A stretch of DNA of 64,000 bases, taken from the NCBI RefSeq assembly GCF_004217175.1, contig NZ_SHKI01000003.1, forward strand, positions 632,887-696,886, in the 5' to 3' direction. Shown here one piece after another: positions 37,848 through 46,881 of this stretch. Below the pieces are notes generated by a model. It had not been told where the DNA came from. It did not search any database and saw only the letters and a program-made list of their open reading frames with translations. The stretch comes from Leucobacter luti. Its GTDB lineage: Bacteria; Actinomycetota; Actinomycetes; Actinomycetales; Microbacteriaceae. Each line of letters begins with the position of its first letter. The stretch's first letter is position 1. Both the position numbers and the translations under genes were made by a program.

Positions 37848-38537
37848 CTACTCGGCGCGGCGCGCGGCGGGGGAGGTCGCGGACGGCGCCGCGGGGGCCG
37901 CCGGTGCCGTGGCGGCTGAGGCGCGCGCGCGGCGGCGCTGGGGCAGGATCGTGGGGAACGCGCGGTGCACGGCGGTGGCCACCACGCCCATGAGGAGGTT
38001 CTTCACCACGTCGCCCGGCCAGAACGCGAGGTCCGCGAGGAACGCCTGGCTCAGCGTGAGGTCGGCGCGCCACGCCATGCCGAGGATCCCGAGCGGGTGG
38101 ATGAAGATGAAGCTCGCGGCAAGGCCGGCGAGGAAGATGAGCGGGATGCTCGTCGCGATCTTCGCGCGGGGGAGCCGCTCGACGAAGAAGCCGGTCGCGA
38201 GCGCGGCGAACGGGAACCCGACGAGGTAGCCGACGGACGGGCCGGCGAACGGTGCGAGTCCGGCGGCGCCGCCGGAGAACACGGGGATGCCGATCGCGCC
38301 CACGGCGAGGTAGAGCAGCACGGCGAGGAAGCCGCGGCGCGCGCCGAGCACGGCTCCGGCGAGCATTACGGCGAAGGTCTGGAGCGTGATGGACACGGCG
38401 CCGCCGACGCTGATTGCGGGGAGGAGCGCGCAGACCGCGATGAGGGCCGCGAACGCGGCGATCAGGGCGATGTCGGTGGCCGGGCGGGTGCGGCGGTGTG
38501 CGGGCTGTGCCGGGGTGGTGGCTGCGGATTCGGTCAT
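37848..38537 (-). CDS. bioY: Biotin transporter S component BioY
   Basis: 229 residues with six helices. BioY features: ALIAVCALLPAISVGGAVSITLQTFAVMLAGAVLGARRG region (the SITLQTF biotin-site motif), then GLAPFAGPSVGYLVGFPFAA and the Asp-containing FLADLAFWPGDVVKNL. It binds biotin and docks on BioMN. A GGAGGA site precedes its ATG at 38537. Two BioQ-like operators lie in the divergent promoter region with a TetR gene, so expression should fall when biotin or biotinyl-AMP status is high. N- and C-termini carry short Ala-rich tails. Confidence 0.93.
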   Translation of the reverse strand: MTESAATTPAQPAHRRTRPATDIALIAAFAALIAVCALLPAISVGGAVSITLQTFAVMLAGAVLGARRGFLAVLLYLAVGAIGIPVFSGGAAGLAPFAGPSVGYLVGFPFAALATGFFVERLPRAKIATSIPLIFLAGLAASFIFIHPLGILGMAWRADLTLSQAFLADLAFWPGDVVKNLLMGVVATAVHRAFPTILPQRRRARASAATAPAAPAAPSATSPAARRAE

Positions 38538-38576
38538 GCGTGTCCTCCTGCTGGTGGGTCAAGATGCAACCCAACC

Positions 38577-38604
38577 TGAACGGTGTTCTGGTGAATGGTG
38601 TTCA
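38577..38604. promoter_or_regulatory. Tandem BioQ-type operators
   Basis: Two 13-bp sites, TGAACGGTGTTCT (38577-38589) and TGAATGGTGTTCA (38592-38604), each TGAAN-GGT-NTTCN, 2 bp apart. They agree with the published BioQ motif TGAAC-N3-GTTAC as I recall it. They lie between bioY and the TetR gene, overlapping where both promoters must be. Confidence 0.75.
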
Positions 38605-38625
38605 GGTTAGCGGTAGGATCAGAAT

Positions 38626-39279
38626 ATGCGCAACTCACTCGCCGATGTGGTCGCCGCGGGCCTCCGCGTGCTCGACGCGCAGGGTCTTGAGAACTGCTCC
38701 ATGCGGCGGGTCGCGGCCGAGCTCGGCGTGCAGCCGAGCGCGCTCTATCACCACGTCCCCAACAAGCAGAGTCTGCTCGCGCTCATGGCGGACGAGATCG
38801 TGCTCGGCGTCGGGCCGCGGGTCACCGCCGCCGGGGCTGCCGCGGGGGATCCGCGCCGGCTCTGTGTTGACCTGCGCGAGGCGATGCTCGCGGTGCGCGA
38901 CGGGGCCGACGTGGTCGCCACGGCCACGGCGTTTCGGCTCGGCCGCTCGCGCGTCGAGGATTCGCTGGCCCAGCTCGTCGGCTTCGACGGCGCGCGCACG
39001 CTGCTGCTCTTCACCTTCGGCCACGCGCAGTCCACGCAGACGCACCGGCAGGCGGCGGCGCTCGGGGCGCTTGTCGATATCGCCGACCCGGCGGTGGCTG
39101 CGGACGCTGGCCCCGCGGCCCCCGGCGAACCCGAGGGTGTCGACGTGACGCGACCGGTCGCGCCGATCAGCGATCCGGCAGCAGATCTGGACGCCTCGTT
39201 TGGGCGCGGCCTCGACATCATTCTGGCCGGTCTCGCGGCGGCGGCCCGGCCCGCGCGCACGGCGCTCCCGGTCAGGTGA
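38626..39279 (+). CDS. bioQ: TetR-family regulator, probable BioQ
   Basis: 217 residues. The N-terminal helix-turn-helix (SMRRVAAELGVQPSALYHHV) is followed by a helical regulatory domain with an acidic/Pro-rich insert near residues 160-185. It is divergent from bioY with tandem BioQ-type operators between, the arrangement expected for an autoregulated biotin repressor. There is no convincing ribosome site before ATG 38626. A TAGGAT -10-like hexamer ends 7 nt before the ATG, so the mRNA may be leaderless, as is frequent in actinobacteria. The BioQ name rests on context and operators. Confidence 0.82.
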   Translation: MRNSLADVVAAGLRVLDAQGLENCSMRRVAAELGVQPSALYHHVPNKQSLLALMADEIVLGVGPRVTAAGAAAGDPRRLCVDLREAMLAVRDGADVVATATAFRLGRSRVEDSLAQLVGFDGARTLLLFTFGHAQSTQTHRQAAALGALVDIADPAVAADAGPAAPGEPEGVDVTRPVAPISDPAADLDASFGRGLDIILAGLAAAARPARTALPVR

Positions 39280-39380
39280 CACGCCCGGGAATCGCTGGGG
39301 CGTTCAGCAAGCACTCCTCGTCCTCACAGATTCCCGCGAAACACTGGTGTTCCACCAACGGTTAACGAAGGGGGAAACCA

Positions 39381-39578
39381 ATGGGATTTCTTGAAGACGC
39401 AAAGCACAACGCTGAGGACGCGGTCAAGAAGGCCGGCCAGGCCGTCGAAGACACGGTCGACAAAGCGAAGGACAAGGTCGACGAGCTGCGCGCCGAGGCC
39501 GATGTGAAGCGCGCGGAGGCCGAGCGCGACGCCGTGAAGGCCCGCAACGACGTCAAGGACGAGCTGCGCGACAAGTAG
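39381..39578 (+). CDS. Small charged helical protein (LEA/CsbD-like composition)
   Basis: 65 residues, nearly all Lys, Asp, Glu and Ala in 11-residue or heptad-like periods (EDAVKKAGQAVEDTVDKAKD, KVDELRAEADVKRAEAERD). No Cys, Pro, Trp or membrane segment is present. The composition fits an amphipathic stress-type protein such as LEA/CsbD/YtxH-like families. GAAGGGGG gives a strong ribosome site before ATG 39381, and a terminator follows, so it is a monocistronic gene. Function unknown; induction by stress is a guess. Confidence 0.75.
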   Translation: MGFLEDAKHNAEDAVKKAGQAVEDTVDKAKDKVDELRAEADVKRAEAERDAVKARNDVKDELRDK

Positions 39579-39602
39579 CTCGCGCCACGAGAACGAACGG
39601 CA

Positions 39603-39640
39603 GATGCCCGCCGTCAGCAGTCACGCTGGCGGCGGGCATC
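39603..39640. terminator. Bidirectional terminator before nucS
   Basis: 16-bp arms (39603-39618 / 39625-39640, one wobble), 6-nt loop, between convergent genes. Confidence 0.85.
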
Positions 39641-39656
39641 GCTGCGTCAGCGCGGA

Positions 39657-40349
39657 TCAGAACAGCGTGTTCTGATCCTCCATGCCGCGCATCGCGTCGT
39701 AGTCGAGCACCAGGCAGCGGATCCCGCGGTCCTCGGCAAGCGTGCGCGCCTGCGGCTTGATCTCCTGCGCGGCGAAGACGCCCTGGACGGGGGCGAGCTT
39801 CGGGTCGCGGTTCATGAGCTCGAGGTAGCGGGTGAGCTGCTCGACGCCGTCGATCCCGCCGCGGCGCTTGATCTCGATCGCGACCGATCCGCCGTTCGCA
39901 TCGCGCGCGAGGATGTCGACCGGGCCAATCGCGGTCATGTACTCGCGCCGCACGAGCGTGTGGCCCTCGCCCGCGAGCTCGATCTGATCGGCGAGCAGCT
40001 CCTGGAGGTGCGCTTCAACCCCGTCCTTGATGAGGCCGGGGTCCACGCCGAGGTCGTGGGAGCTGTCGTGGAAGATCTCGAACAGCGAGACGATGAGCTT
40101 GTCGGCGGTCTTCTTGTGCGTGACCTGCCACGCCTCCACGATGCCGGCCTCTTCCTGCTCGGCGTCGAGCTCGAGCGTGGCGAGCGAGCACGGCGGGCTC
40201 ATCCAGTTCAGGGGCTTGTACGAGCCGCCGTCCGAGTGGACGAGGATGCTGCCGTCGTTTTTGAGCATGAGCACCCGCTTCGCACGGGGCAGGTGGGCCG
40301 ACAGCCGGCCGGCATAGTCGACAGAGCAGTCAGCAACAACGATTCGCAC
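39657..40349 (-). CDS. nucS: Mismatch-specific endonuclease NucS/EndoMS
   Basis: 230 residues. N-terminal DNA-binding domain beginning [21 protein letters not shown]-terminal RecB-like nuclease with GPVDILARD and [20 protein letters not shown] (catalytic Asp and Glu-x-Lys). It cuts both strands at G-T, T-T and G-G mismatches and replaces MutS/MutL in actinobacteria. The extreme C-terminus, DQNTLF, matches the beta-clamp-binding peptide known in this family. It is a monocistronic gene facing the small helical protein. Confidence 0.95.
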   Translation of the reverse strand: MRIVVADCSVDYAGRLSAHLPRAKRVLMLKNDGSILVHSDGGSYKPLNWMSPPCSLATLELDAEQEEAGIVEAWQVTHKKTADKLIVSLFEIFHDSSHDLGVDPGLIKDGVEAHLQELLADQIELAGEGHTLVRREYMTAIGPVDILARDANGGSVAIEIKRRGGIDGVEQLTRYLELMNRDPKLAPVQGVFAAQEIKPQARTLAEDRGIRCLVLDYDAMRGMEDQNTLF

Positions 40350-40446
40350 CTGAGGAAGTTTACCCGCACTTTCGTGGCGCCGGGTGTGCCCGGCCTGCGC
40401 GGCGAGCCGCCCCGCCCGCAGCCGGCAGCCCGAGGCGCCGCGCCCC

Positions 40447-40490
40447 GACGCCCCGCGCCCCCGACGCCCCGCGCCCCCGACGCCCCGCGC
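40447..40490 (+). repeat. 16-bp GC tandem repeat near the nucS and MFS genes
   Basis: GACGCCCCGCGCCCCC-type unit at 40447, 40463 and 40479 (2.75 copies). It lies between the nucS start (40349) and the MFS stop (40525). The rest of this 175-nt gap shows nothing further. Confidence 0.85.
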
Positions 40491-40524
40491 GCCCGATACC
40501 CCGGGCGACGCGAGCGCTCGCGGG

Positions 40525-41802
40525 TCAGCGGGCGTCGGCGCCGGTGGCGGCTGGCTCGCGCGCGGTCCCCGCGAAGATAAACGCGATGATCGCGAACACT
40601 ACGATCGGCCAGAACGCCTGCAGGAGGCCGAAGTGCTCGCCGAGGAAGCCGATCAGCATGGGCCCGAGCAGGTAGGCGGTGTAGGCGATTGCGGAGACCG
40701 CCGCTACGTCGCGCACCGCCGTCCGCGGGTTGTCGGCGGCGGCGGACACGCCAACGGGGAACCCGAACGCGCAGCCGATGCCCCAGAGCACGGCGCCCGC
40801 GATGCTGGCCCAGGTGTCCGGAACGAGGATCGTGAGGACCACGCCGAGGATCACGAGCAGCGCCCCACCGCGCAGCACGACGACGCGGCCGAACCGGGTG
40901 AGGAGCCAGGACCCGGCCACGCGAGTGGCCGTCATCGAGATGAAGAACGCGCCGAGCAGGAGCGCGGCGGTCTCGTTGGCGAAGCCGCGGCCGTCGGTGA
41001 GTGCCAGCGGCAGCCAATCGCTCGCGGTGCCCTCGGCGAGGCTCATGCTCATGGCGATGAGCCCGATGATCAGGATCCGCGGATCGCGCCACGGCGTGTA
41101 CGCGCGGGGCGCGGGGCCGGTGGACTCGGCGGGCGCGGCGGGCTGTGGCACGATCTGGATCGGCCCGGTGTGCACGCTCGTGGGCGGCAGCTGCTCGGCG
41201 TCCCCGGAGTGCGCGACGTTGGGGACGACGCGCAGCGCGAGCAGCACCCCGATCGCGAGGATCACGAACAGCACCGAGAGGTGCAGCGGGACCGGGATCT
41301 TGAGCGCCTCGGCGAGCGCGCCGAGGCCCATCGAGCTCACGCTCCCCAGGCTGTACGCGGCGTGAAACAGCGGCATTCGCGGCTTGCCGAGGGCCCGCTC
41401 GGCCGCCGCGCCGCTCACGTTCATCGCGACGTCCGAGGTGGCGAACATGATGCCGAACAGGGCGAGGAACGCCGCGGCCGCGACGGGCAGGTGTGCCCAG
41501 AACAGCGCCGCCGCGGTGGGCATCGCGATCGCCTGGCCGATGATGCCGATTGCGAGGGTGAGCTGCGGCCCGAGCCGCGTCACGGTGCGCCCCGAGAAGA
41601 TGAGGCCGGTGAGCGAACCGAGCGCGAGCGTGAGGCCGAAGACGCTCATCTCAAGCGTGCTCGCGCCCAGGTGATCGCGCACCGCGGGCAGCCGACTCAA
41701 CCAGCTGCCAAAACCTGCTCCGAGCAGGGCAAAAACGGCGAGCACGCCGATCGTCCAGCGCTGGGCGCTGCGCGCATTCTGTGCGGCGTCAGAGGTGGTC
41801 AC
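40525..41802 (-). CDS. MFS transporter (YbjJ-like)
   Basis: 425 residues, about 12 helices. Features: [20 protein letters not shown] at the first helix (typical of the YbjJ/fucose-permease-like branch), [20 protein letters not shown], and a long central loop with Pro-rich stretch [20 protein letters not shown] between the two halves. Substrate unknown, probably export of a small molecule. It precedes no partner gene. A 21-bp repeat array lies between it and the upstream MATE gene. Confidence 0.87.
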   Translation of the reverse strand: MTTSDAAQNARSAQRWTIGVLAVFALLGAGFGSWLSRLPAVRDHLGASTLEMSVFGLTLALGSLTGLIFSGRTVTRLGPQLTLAIGIIGQAIAMPTAAALFWAHLPVAAAAFLALFGIMFATSDVAMNVSGAAAERALGKPRMPLFHAAYSLGSVSSMGLGALAEALKIPVPLHLSVLFVILAIGVLLALRVVPNVAHSGDAEQLPPTSVHTGPIQIVPQPAAPAESTGPAPRAYTPWRDPRILIIGLIAMSMSLAEGTASDWLPLALTDGRGFANETAALLLGAFFISMTATRVAGSWLLTRFGRVVVLRGGALLVILGVVLTILVPDTWASIAGAVLWGIGCAFGFPVGVSAAADNPRTAVRDVAAVSAIAYTAYLLGPMLIGFLGEHFGLLQAFWPIVVFAIIAFIFAGTAREPAATGADAR

Positions 41803-41891
41803 CAGGTGAGTCTACGGGGCGCGTCGCGCGTGCGCACCGGTGTTCGGCGCGGCGCCGACTGCGTGCCCCGCGGCCGCCGCTACCGGGCCCG

Positions 41892-41997
41892 GCTCAGACC
41901 CCGGTCAGGCCAGCTCGGACCCCGCTCGGACCCCGCTCAGACCCTGATCAGGCCAGCTCAGACCCCGGTCAGGCCAGCTCAGCCCCCGACTCAGCCA
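41892..41997 (+). repeat. 21-bp direct repeats between MFS and MATE genes
   Basis: Identical 21-mers at 41892-41912 and 41956-41976 (GCTCAGACCCCGGTCAGGCC, then A), a variant 43-mer between them (41913-41955) and a diverged fourth unit at 41977-41997. The array abuts the MATE stop region. Confidence 0.85.
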
Positions 41998-42002
41998 CCG
42001 AT

Positions 42003-43409
42003 TCAAACACCGAGCCGCACCCAGCGCCCGCCGCGCGCCCGCAGCCCGAGGGTCACCGCGCGGGCCAGCATGAACACGATCGTGAATCCGGCGGTGAGCG
42101 CCACGAGGCCGGCGGTGCCGCTCGGAACGAGCACGGTGAGTGCCCAGAGGATGGGCAGGTAGACCGCCAGGTTCACGAGGCTCGTCCAGGCGAGGTAGCG
42201 CGCGTCGCCCGCGCCCATCAGCACGCCGTCGAGCACGAACACGAGCCCCCCGAGCGGCAGCGAGATGCCGAGCACGAGGAGCGCCGGGGGCAGGATCCCG
42301 AGCACCGCGTCGTCGCTCGTGAAGACACGGCCGAGCACGGGGCTCGTGGCGGCGAGCAGCGCGCCGATCACCACGCCGCAGCCGACGCCCCAGAAGATGC
42401 TGCGCCGGGTGACGAGTCTGGCCCGCGCCGCGTCGCGCGCGCCCAGCGCGTCGCCGATGAGCGCCTGGGCGGCGATCGCGAGCGCGTCGAGCGCGAACGC
42501 CGCGGTCGAGAAGATCGTGAACACGATCTGGTAGCCGGCGGTCGCCGCCGTGCCGTGGCTCGTGGCGGCGAACACCGTCGCGAGCAGTGCGGCCCGCAGG
42601 CCGAGCGTGCGGATGAAGAGCCACCCGCCGCTCCGCCCGGCGTGCCCCAGGCCCGCCCGGTGCGGGAGCGCGCCGGCGCCCGCACGCTTCGCGTGGCGCG
42701 CGATCACCGCGAGATACACGGCAACCATTCCCCACTGCGCGATCACGGTGCCCCACGCGCTGCCGCCGATCCCGAGGCCGAGCCCGTAAATAAACCACCA
42801 GTTCAAGAGCGCGTTCACCGCGAACCCGATGGTGGCGACCGCGAGCGGGGTGCGCGTGTCCTGCAGCCCGCGCAGCAGCCCGCTCGCCGCGAACACGACG
42901 AGCATCGCCGGGATCCCGAGGCACGAGATTGAGAGGAAGGTGCGCGCCTGCTGCGCGGTGGCCGGATCAACACCGAAGGCCGACACGAGGGGGCCGCAAA
43001 GCGCCCAGATCGCGGCGCCGACAACCGCGCCGATGGCGAGCGCGAGCCACAGCCCGTCGATGCCGGCCTGCACGGCGCCGCGCAGGTCTCCGGCGCCGCG
43101 CCGCCGCGCGACGAGCGGGGTCGTGGAATACGCGAGGAAGATCATGAGACCAACAGCGGTCTGGAGGATCGCGCTCGCGACGGCGAGCCCGGCGAGCGGG
43201 GCCATCCCGAGGTGCCCGATGAGTGCCGAATCGACCACGAGGAAGAGCGGCTCGGCGATCAGCGCGCCGAGTGCTGGGATCGCGAGGCTCGCGATTCCGC
43301 GGTCGATTCGTCGCCGCGCGGTGCGGGGCGTGGGCGGCGGGGCTGCCTCCGGGACGATGCGCCCCGCGCCGGATCTCGGAACGTGGTCGTCAGCGGGTTC
43401 CGGGGGCAT
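42003..43409 (-). CDS. MATE-family efflux protein (DinF-like)
   Basis: About 468 residues from ATG 43409; a TTG at 43448 would add 13. Twelve helices in two homologous halves. The first half has DRGIASLAIPALGALIAEPL, DSALIGHLGMAPLAGLAVAS and the GLLRGLQDTRTPLAVATIGF signature; the second has LDALAIAAQALIGDALGARD and GDARYLAWTSLVN. DinF-type MATE proteins export cationic or oxidised compounds using H+ or Na+. A Pro-rich cytoplasmic leader of about 35 residues precedes the first helix. The gene is divergent from the M13 peptidase gene. Confidence 0.9.
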   Translation of the reverse strand: MPPEPADDHVPRSGAGRIVPEAAPPPTPRTARRRIDRGIASLAIPALGALIAEPLFLVVDSALIGHLGMAPLAGLAVASAILQTAVGLMIFLAYSTTPLVARRRGAGDLRGAVQAGIDGLWLALAIGAVVGAAIWALCGPLVSAFGVDPATAQQARTFLSISCLGIPAMLVVFAASGLLRGLQDTRTPLAVATIGFAVNALLNWWFIYGLGLGIGGSAWGTVIAQWGMVAVYLAVIARHAKRAGAGALPHRAGLGHAGRSGGWLFIRTLGLRAALLATVFAATSHGTAATAGYQIVFTIFSTAAFALDALAIAAQALIGDALGARDAARARLVTRRSIFWGVGCGVVIGALLAATSPVLGRVFTSDDAVLGILPPALLVLGISLPLGGLVFVLDGVLMGAGDARYLAWTSLVNLAVYLPILWALTVLVPSGTAGLVALTAGFTIVFMLARAVTLGLRARGGRWVRLGV

Positions 43410-43490
43410 GAGCAACACCGTAGCGGGTGCCGCGGACACCGGCGACAATTTCCAGTATCGAGTGTCAGGGGCCCCGGATAGGCTGGGCGC

Positions 43491-45467
43491 ATGAGCACAG
43501 CAGCGTCAGCCTCCGGTATCGATCTCGCCGAACTTGATCCGGCGATCCGCCCGCAAGACGACCTCTTCAGGCACGTCAACGGGAAGTGGATCGCGCGCAC
43601 GGAGATCCCGGCTGACAAGGCGCGCTACGGCTCGTTTGCGGTGCTCGCCGAGAACGCCGAGGAGGCGGTCCGCGACATCATCACCGGCACCCCGTCCCCG
43701 GCCGCGGGCGCCCCGGCCACCACCGAGGCCGACAAGGTTGCGGCGCTGTACGCGAGCTTCATGGACACCGACCGCGTTGACGCGCTCGGGGCCCAGCCGA
43801 TCGCGGCCGAGCTTGAGCGGGCGCTCGCGGTCTCGTCGATCGCGGAGCTCGTGGCGCTGCAGGCGCGGCTCGAGCGCCAGGGGACCGGCGGGTTCTTCGG
43901 CATGTTCGTGGACAACGATCCGGGTGATCCGGCGCGCTACATCGTCTTCGTGATGCAGGGTGGGCTCGGCCTTCCCGACGAGTCGTACTACCGTGAGGAG
44001 CAGTTCGAGAAGGTCCGGGAGCAGTACCGGGCGCACATCGCGCGCATGCTCGGCCTGGCCGGGGTGGCCGACGCGGAGCGGCTCGCTGGCCTCACCTACG
44101 AGCTCGAGCGGCGCATCGCGGCCTCGCACTGGGACAAGGTCGCGAGCCGCGACATTCAGAAGCTCTACAACCTGCGCACGCTCGCCGAGCTCGGTGAGAT
44201 CACGCCGCAGCTCGATTGGACCGCGTACCTCGCCGAGATGGGGGCCCCGGAGGCCGCCTTCGCCGAGGTGGTCGCCGCGCAGCCCGACGCGCTCGCCGGG
44301 CTCGCTGAACTGCTCGTCGAGGACGAGCTCGACGCGTGGCGCGCCTGGACGGTCTGGGGGATCGTGCGCAGCTCCGCGTCGCTGCTCTCTCAGGAGATCT
44401 CGCGCGCGAACTTCGATTTCTACGGCACGGCGCTCACCGGCGCCCCCGAGCAGCGCGATCGCTGGCGCCGCGGCGTCTCGTTCGTCGAGGGCGCCATGGG
44501 TGAGGCGGTGGGCCGCATTTACGTGGAGCGGCACTTCGACGAGGACGCGAAGGCCGCGATGGACGGGCTCGTCGACCACCTCATTGAGGCATATCGCGAC
44601 TCGATCGAGCGGCTCGAGTGGATGGGCGCTGACACGCGCACGCGCGCGCTCGAGAAGCTCGACCGCTTTACCCCGAAGATCGGCTACCCGGTGAAGTGGC
44701 GCGACTACTCGGGACTCACGGTCGATTCGGGCGATCTGGTGGGCAACTCGCGCGCGGTGTCCGAGGCGGAGTTTGTGCGCGAACTCGGCAAGGTGGGCAA
44801 GCCGATTGACCGCGACGAGTGGTTCATGACGCCGCAGACGGTCAACGCGTACTACAACCCGGGCTTCAACGAGATCGTGTTCCCGGCAGCGATTCTGCAG
44901 CCGCCGTTCTTCGACAAGCGCGTTGACGGCGCGGCAAACTTCGGCGCGATCGGCGCAGTGATTGGCCACGAGATCGGGCACGGCTTCGACGACCAGGGCT
45001 CGCGTTACGACGGCGACGGCAAGCTCACCGACTGGTGGACCGAGTCTGACCGCGCCGCGTTCGAGGAGCGCACGAGCGCGCTCATTGGGCAGTACAACGC
45101 GCTGTCTCCCGAGGGGGCGGACGGCCAGACGGTCAATGGCGAGCTCACGATTGGTGAGAACATCGGCGACCTCTCCGGGCTTGAGATCGCCTGGAAGGCC
45201 TACCTGCGCTCGCTTGCGGGCGCGGAGCCGCCAGTGATCGACGGGCTCTCCGGCGCGGAGCGTTTCTTCCTCTCGTGGGCGCAGGCCTGGCAGCAGAAGT
45301 CGCGCCCGGAAGAAACGGTGCGCCTGCTCACGATCGATCCGCACTCGCCCAACGAGTTCCGGTGCAACCAGATCCTGCGCAACCTCGCGCCGTTCCACGA
45401 GGCGTACGCGACGCAGCCCGGCGACGCGCTCTGGCTTGATCCGGCCGAGCGCGTGAGCATCTGGTAG
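43491..45467 (+). CDS. M13-family zinc metallopeptidase (PepO/neprilysin type)
   Basis: 658 residues, normal for bacterial M13 enzymes. Zinc site HEIGH (493-497) within VIGHEIGHGFDDQGSRYDG, third ligand Glu in ENIGDLSG, substrate motif NAYYNPGFNEIVFPAAILQP and the C-terminal RLLTIDPHSPNEFRCNQIL. No signal peptide is seen (MSTAASASGIDLAELDPAIR), so this is a cytosolic oligopeptidase that trims peptides. The downstream CoA-transferase gene starts 10 nt after the stop and may be cotranscribed. Confidence 0.95.
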   Translation: MSTAASASGIDLAELDPAIRPQDDLFRHVNGKWIARTEIPADKARYGSFAVLAENAEEAVRDIITGTPSPAAGAPATTEADKVAALYASFMDTDRVDALGAQPIAAELERALAVSSIAELVALQARLERQGTGGFFGMFVDNDPGDPARYIVFVMQGGLGLPDESYYREEQFEKVREQYRAHIARMLGLAGVADAERLAGLTYELERRIAASHWDKVASRDIQKLYNLRTLAELGEITPQLDWTAYLAEMGAPEAAFAEVVAAQPDALAGLAELLVEDELDAWRAWTVWGIVRSSASLLSQEISRANFDFYGTALTGAPEQRDRWRRGVSFVEGAMGEAVGRIYVERHFDEDAKAAMDGLVDHLIEAYRDSIERLEWMGADTRTRALEKLDRFTPKIGYPVKWRDYSGLTVDSGDLVGNSRAVSEAEFVRELGKVGKPIDRDEWFMTPQTVNAYYNPGFNEIVFPAAILQPPFFDKRVDGAANFGAIGAVIGHEIGHGFDDQGSRYDGDGKLTDWWTESDRAAFEERTSALIGQYNALSPEGADGQTVNGELTIGENIGDLSGLEIAWKAYLRSLAGAEPPVIDGLSGAERFFLSWAQAWQQKSRPEETVRLLTIDPHSPNEFRCNQILRNLAPFHEAYATQPGDALWLDPAERVSIW

Positions 45468-45477
45468 TCCGGATCGC

Positions 45478-46881
45478 GTGATGGGCCGATTCGTGGGCGG
45501 GTTTCTTTCCGCGTTCGGCCTGCCACCGGCGGACGCCGCGCGGCTTCACCTCGCCCGGCCGGTCCCGCTCGGCGGGCACCTGCCCACCGCGGAGCTTGCG
45601 GCCGATGCGGTGGGCGCCATGGCGCTGGCCGCGGACGCCGCACACGCCGCGCGCACGGGCAGCGCCCCGGAGGGGCGCATCAGCCTCGACCCGGATCGGA
45701 TCGCCGCCTCGTTTCGCAGCGATCAGCTGGGGCGGCTCGGCGGCGAGCCGTTTCCGGCCTGGGCGCCGCTGTCGGGGTTCTTCCCGGCCGCGGACGGCTG
45801 GGTGCGCACTCACGCAAACTACGCGTGGCACGCCGCGGCGCTGGCCCGCGTGCTCGGCGTCGTTGGTTCCGATCGGGCCGGTGCGGCCGCAGCGATCCGA
45901 GAGAGATCGGCACGGCACCTCGAGGACGAGGTCTACGCGGCCGGCGGTCTCGCGGTGGCGATGCGCAGCGTGCCTGAGTGGGCGGCGGAGCGCCGCGGTG
46001 CGGCGGGGGCGGTCGGCGACCGTGCACCCGTGCCCGTGCCCGTGCGCGTGCGCGCCCGCGACGCGGCGAAGACCGGTCGCGGCCGGGGCGGGGAGCGCGC
46101 CGGAACGCGCGCCGCACCGCTCGCGGGTGTCCGGGTCCTCGACCTCACTCGCGTGATCGCGGGGCCGGTGGGCACCCGCGCGCTCGCGGCCCTCGGAGCG
46201 GACGTGCTGCGCGTCGACGCGCCGGGGCGCCCCGAGCCGCTCTGGCAGTGGCTCGACACCGGCCGAGGGAAGCGCTCCACGCTGCTCGACCTCGCGGCCA
46301 CCCCAGACTTTGCCCGGCTGCGCGAGCTGCTCGCCGCAGCCGACGTGGTGGTGTGTAGCTCTCGCCCGGGCGCGCTGCGCCGGTTTGGTCTCGAACCCGA
46401 GCAGATTGCGGCCGATTTTCCGGGCGTCGTCAACGCCCGCGTGGTCGCCTGGGGCGCCGGCGGGGAGTGGGGCGACCGCCGCGGCTTCGACAGTCTGGTG
46501 CAGGCGGCGACCGGGATCGCGCTGCGCGAGTCGCCCGACGGCGTGGTCCCGGGGAAGCTGCCGGCCCAGGCGCTCGACCACTCGGCGGGCGCACTGCTCG
46601 CCGGCGGCGTCATGTCGCTGCTCGCCCGGGGCACGGGCGGGGAGGTCGAGACGGTGCTTGAGGGGATCGCGCAGCTGCTGGGGTCCGGGACCGCGGTGGC
46701 GGATCGGGCACCCATCCCGCCCGGCCCGGACGCCGTCCCGCCCGCTCTCGCGACGGCCCCGAGCCAGTGGGGCGCGCTCGCGATCGCGGGCCCCGCGTAC
46801 TGGCCGAGCTGGCGGCCGACACCCGGTCCGTGGGCGGGGCGCCCCTGGGGCGAGGATCCGCCGGTCTGGCTGGGGGCCTAG
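45478..46881 (+). CDS. Family III CoA-transferase (CaiB/BaiF)
   Basis: 467 residues from GTG 45478 (ATG 45481 also possible). The CaiB-type CoA-binding region lies in the C-terminal half: LDLTRVIAGPVGTRALAALG, then VDAPGRPE and the putative catalytic Asp in QALDHSAGALLAGGVMSLL. The N-terminal 200 residues look like a circularly arranged second part of the fold (GHLPTAELAADAVGAMALAA), with an Arg/Val-rich linker (PVPVPVRVRARD). It moves CoA between carboxylic acids; substrate unknown. Its last 4 nt overlap the convergent EcsC-like gene. Confidence 0.85.
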   Translation: MMGRFVGGFLSAFGLPPADAARLHLARPVPLGGHLPTAELAADAVGAMALAADAAHAARTGSAPEGRISLDPDRIAASFRSDQLGRLGGEPFPAWAPLSGFFPAADGWVRTHANYAWHAAALARVLGVVGSDRAGAAAAIRERSARHLEDEVYAAGGLAVAMRSVPEWAAERRGAAGAVGDRAPVPVPVRVRARDAAKTGRGRGGERAGTRAAPLAGVRVLDLTRVIAGPVGTRALAALGADVLRVDAPGRPEPLWQWLDTGRGKRSTLLDLAATPDFARLRELLAAADVVVCSSRPGALRRFGLEPEQIAADFPGVVNARVVAWGAGGEWGDRRGFDSLVQAATGIALRESPDGVVPGKLPAQALDHSAGALLAGGVMSLLARGTGGEVETVLEGIAQLLGSGTAVADRAPIPPGPDAVPPALATAPSQWGALAIAGPAYWPSWRPTPGPWAGRPWGEDPPVWLGA

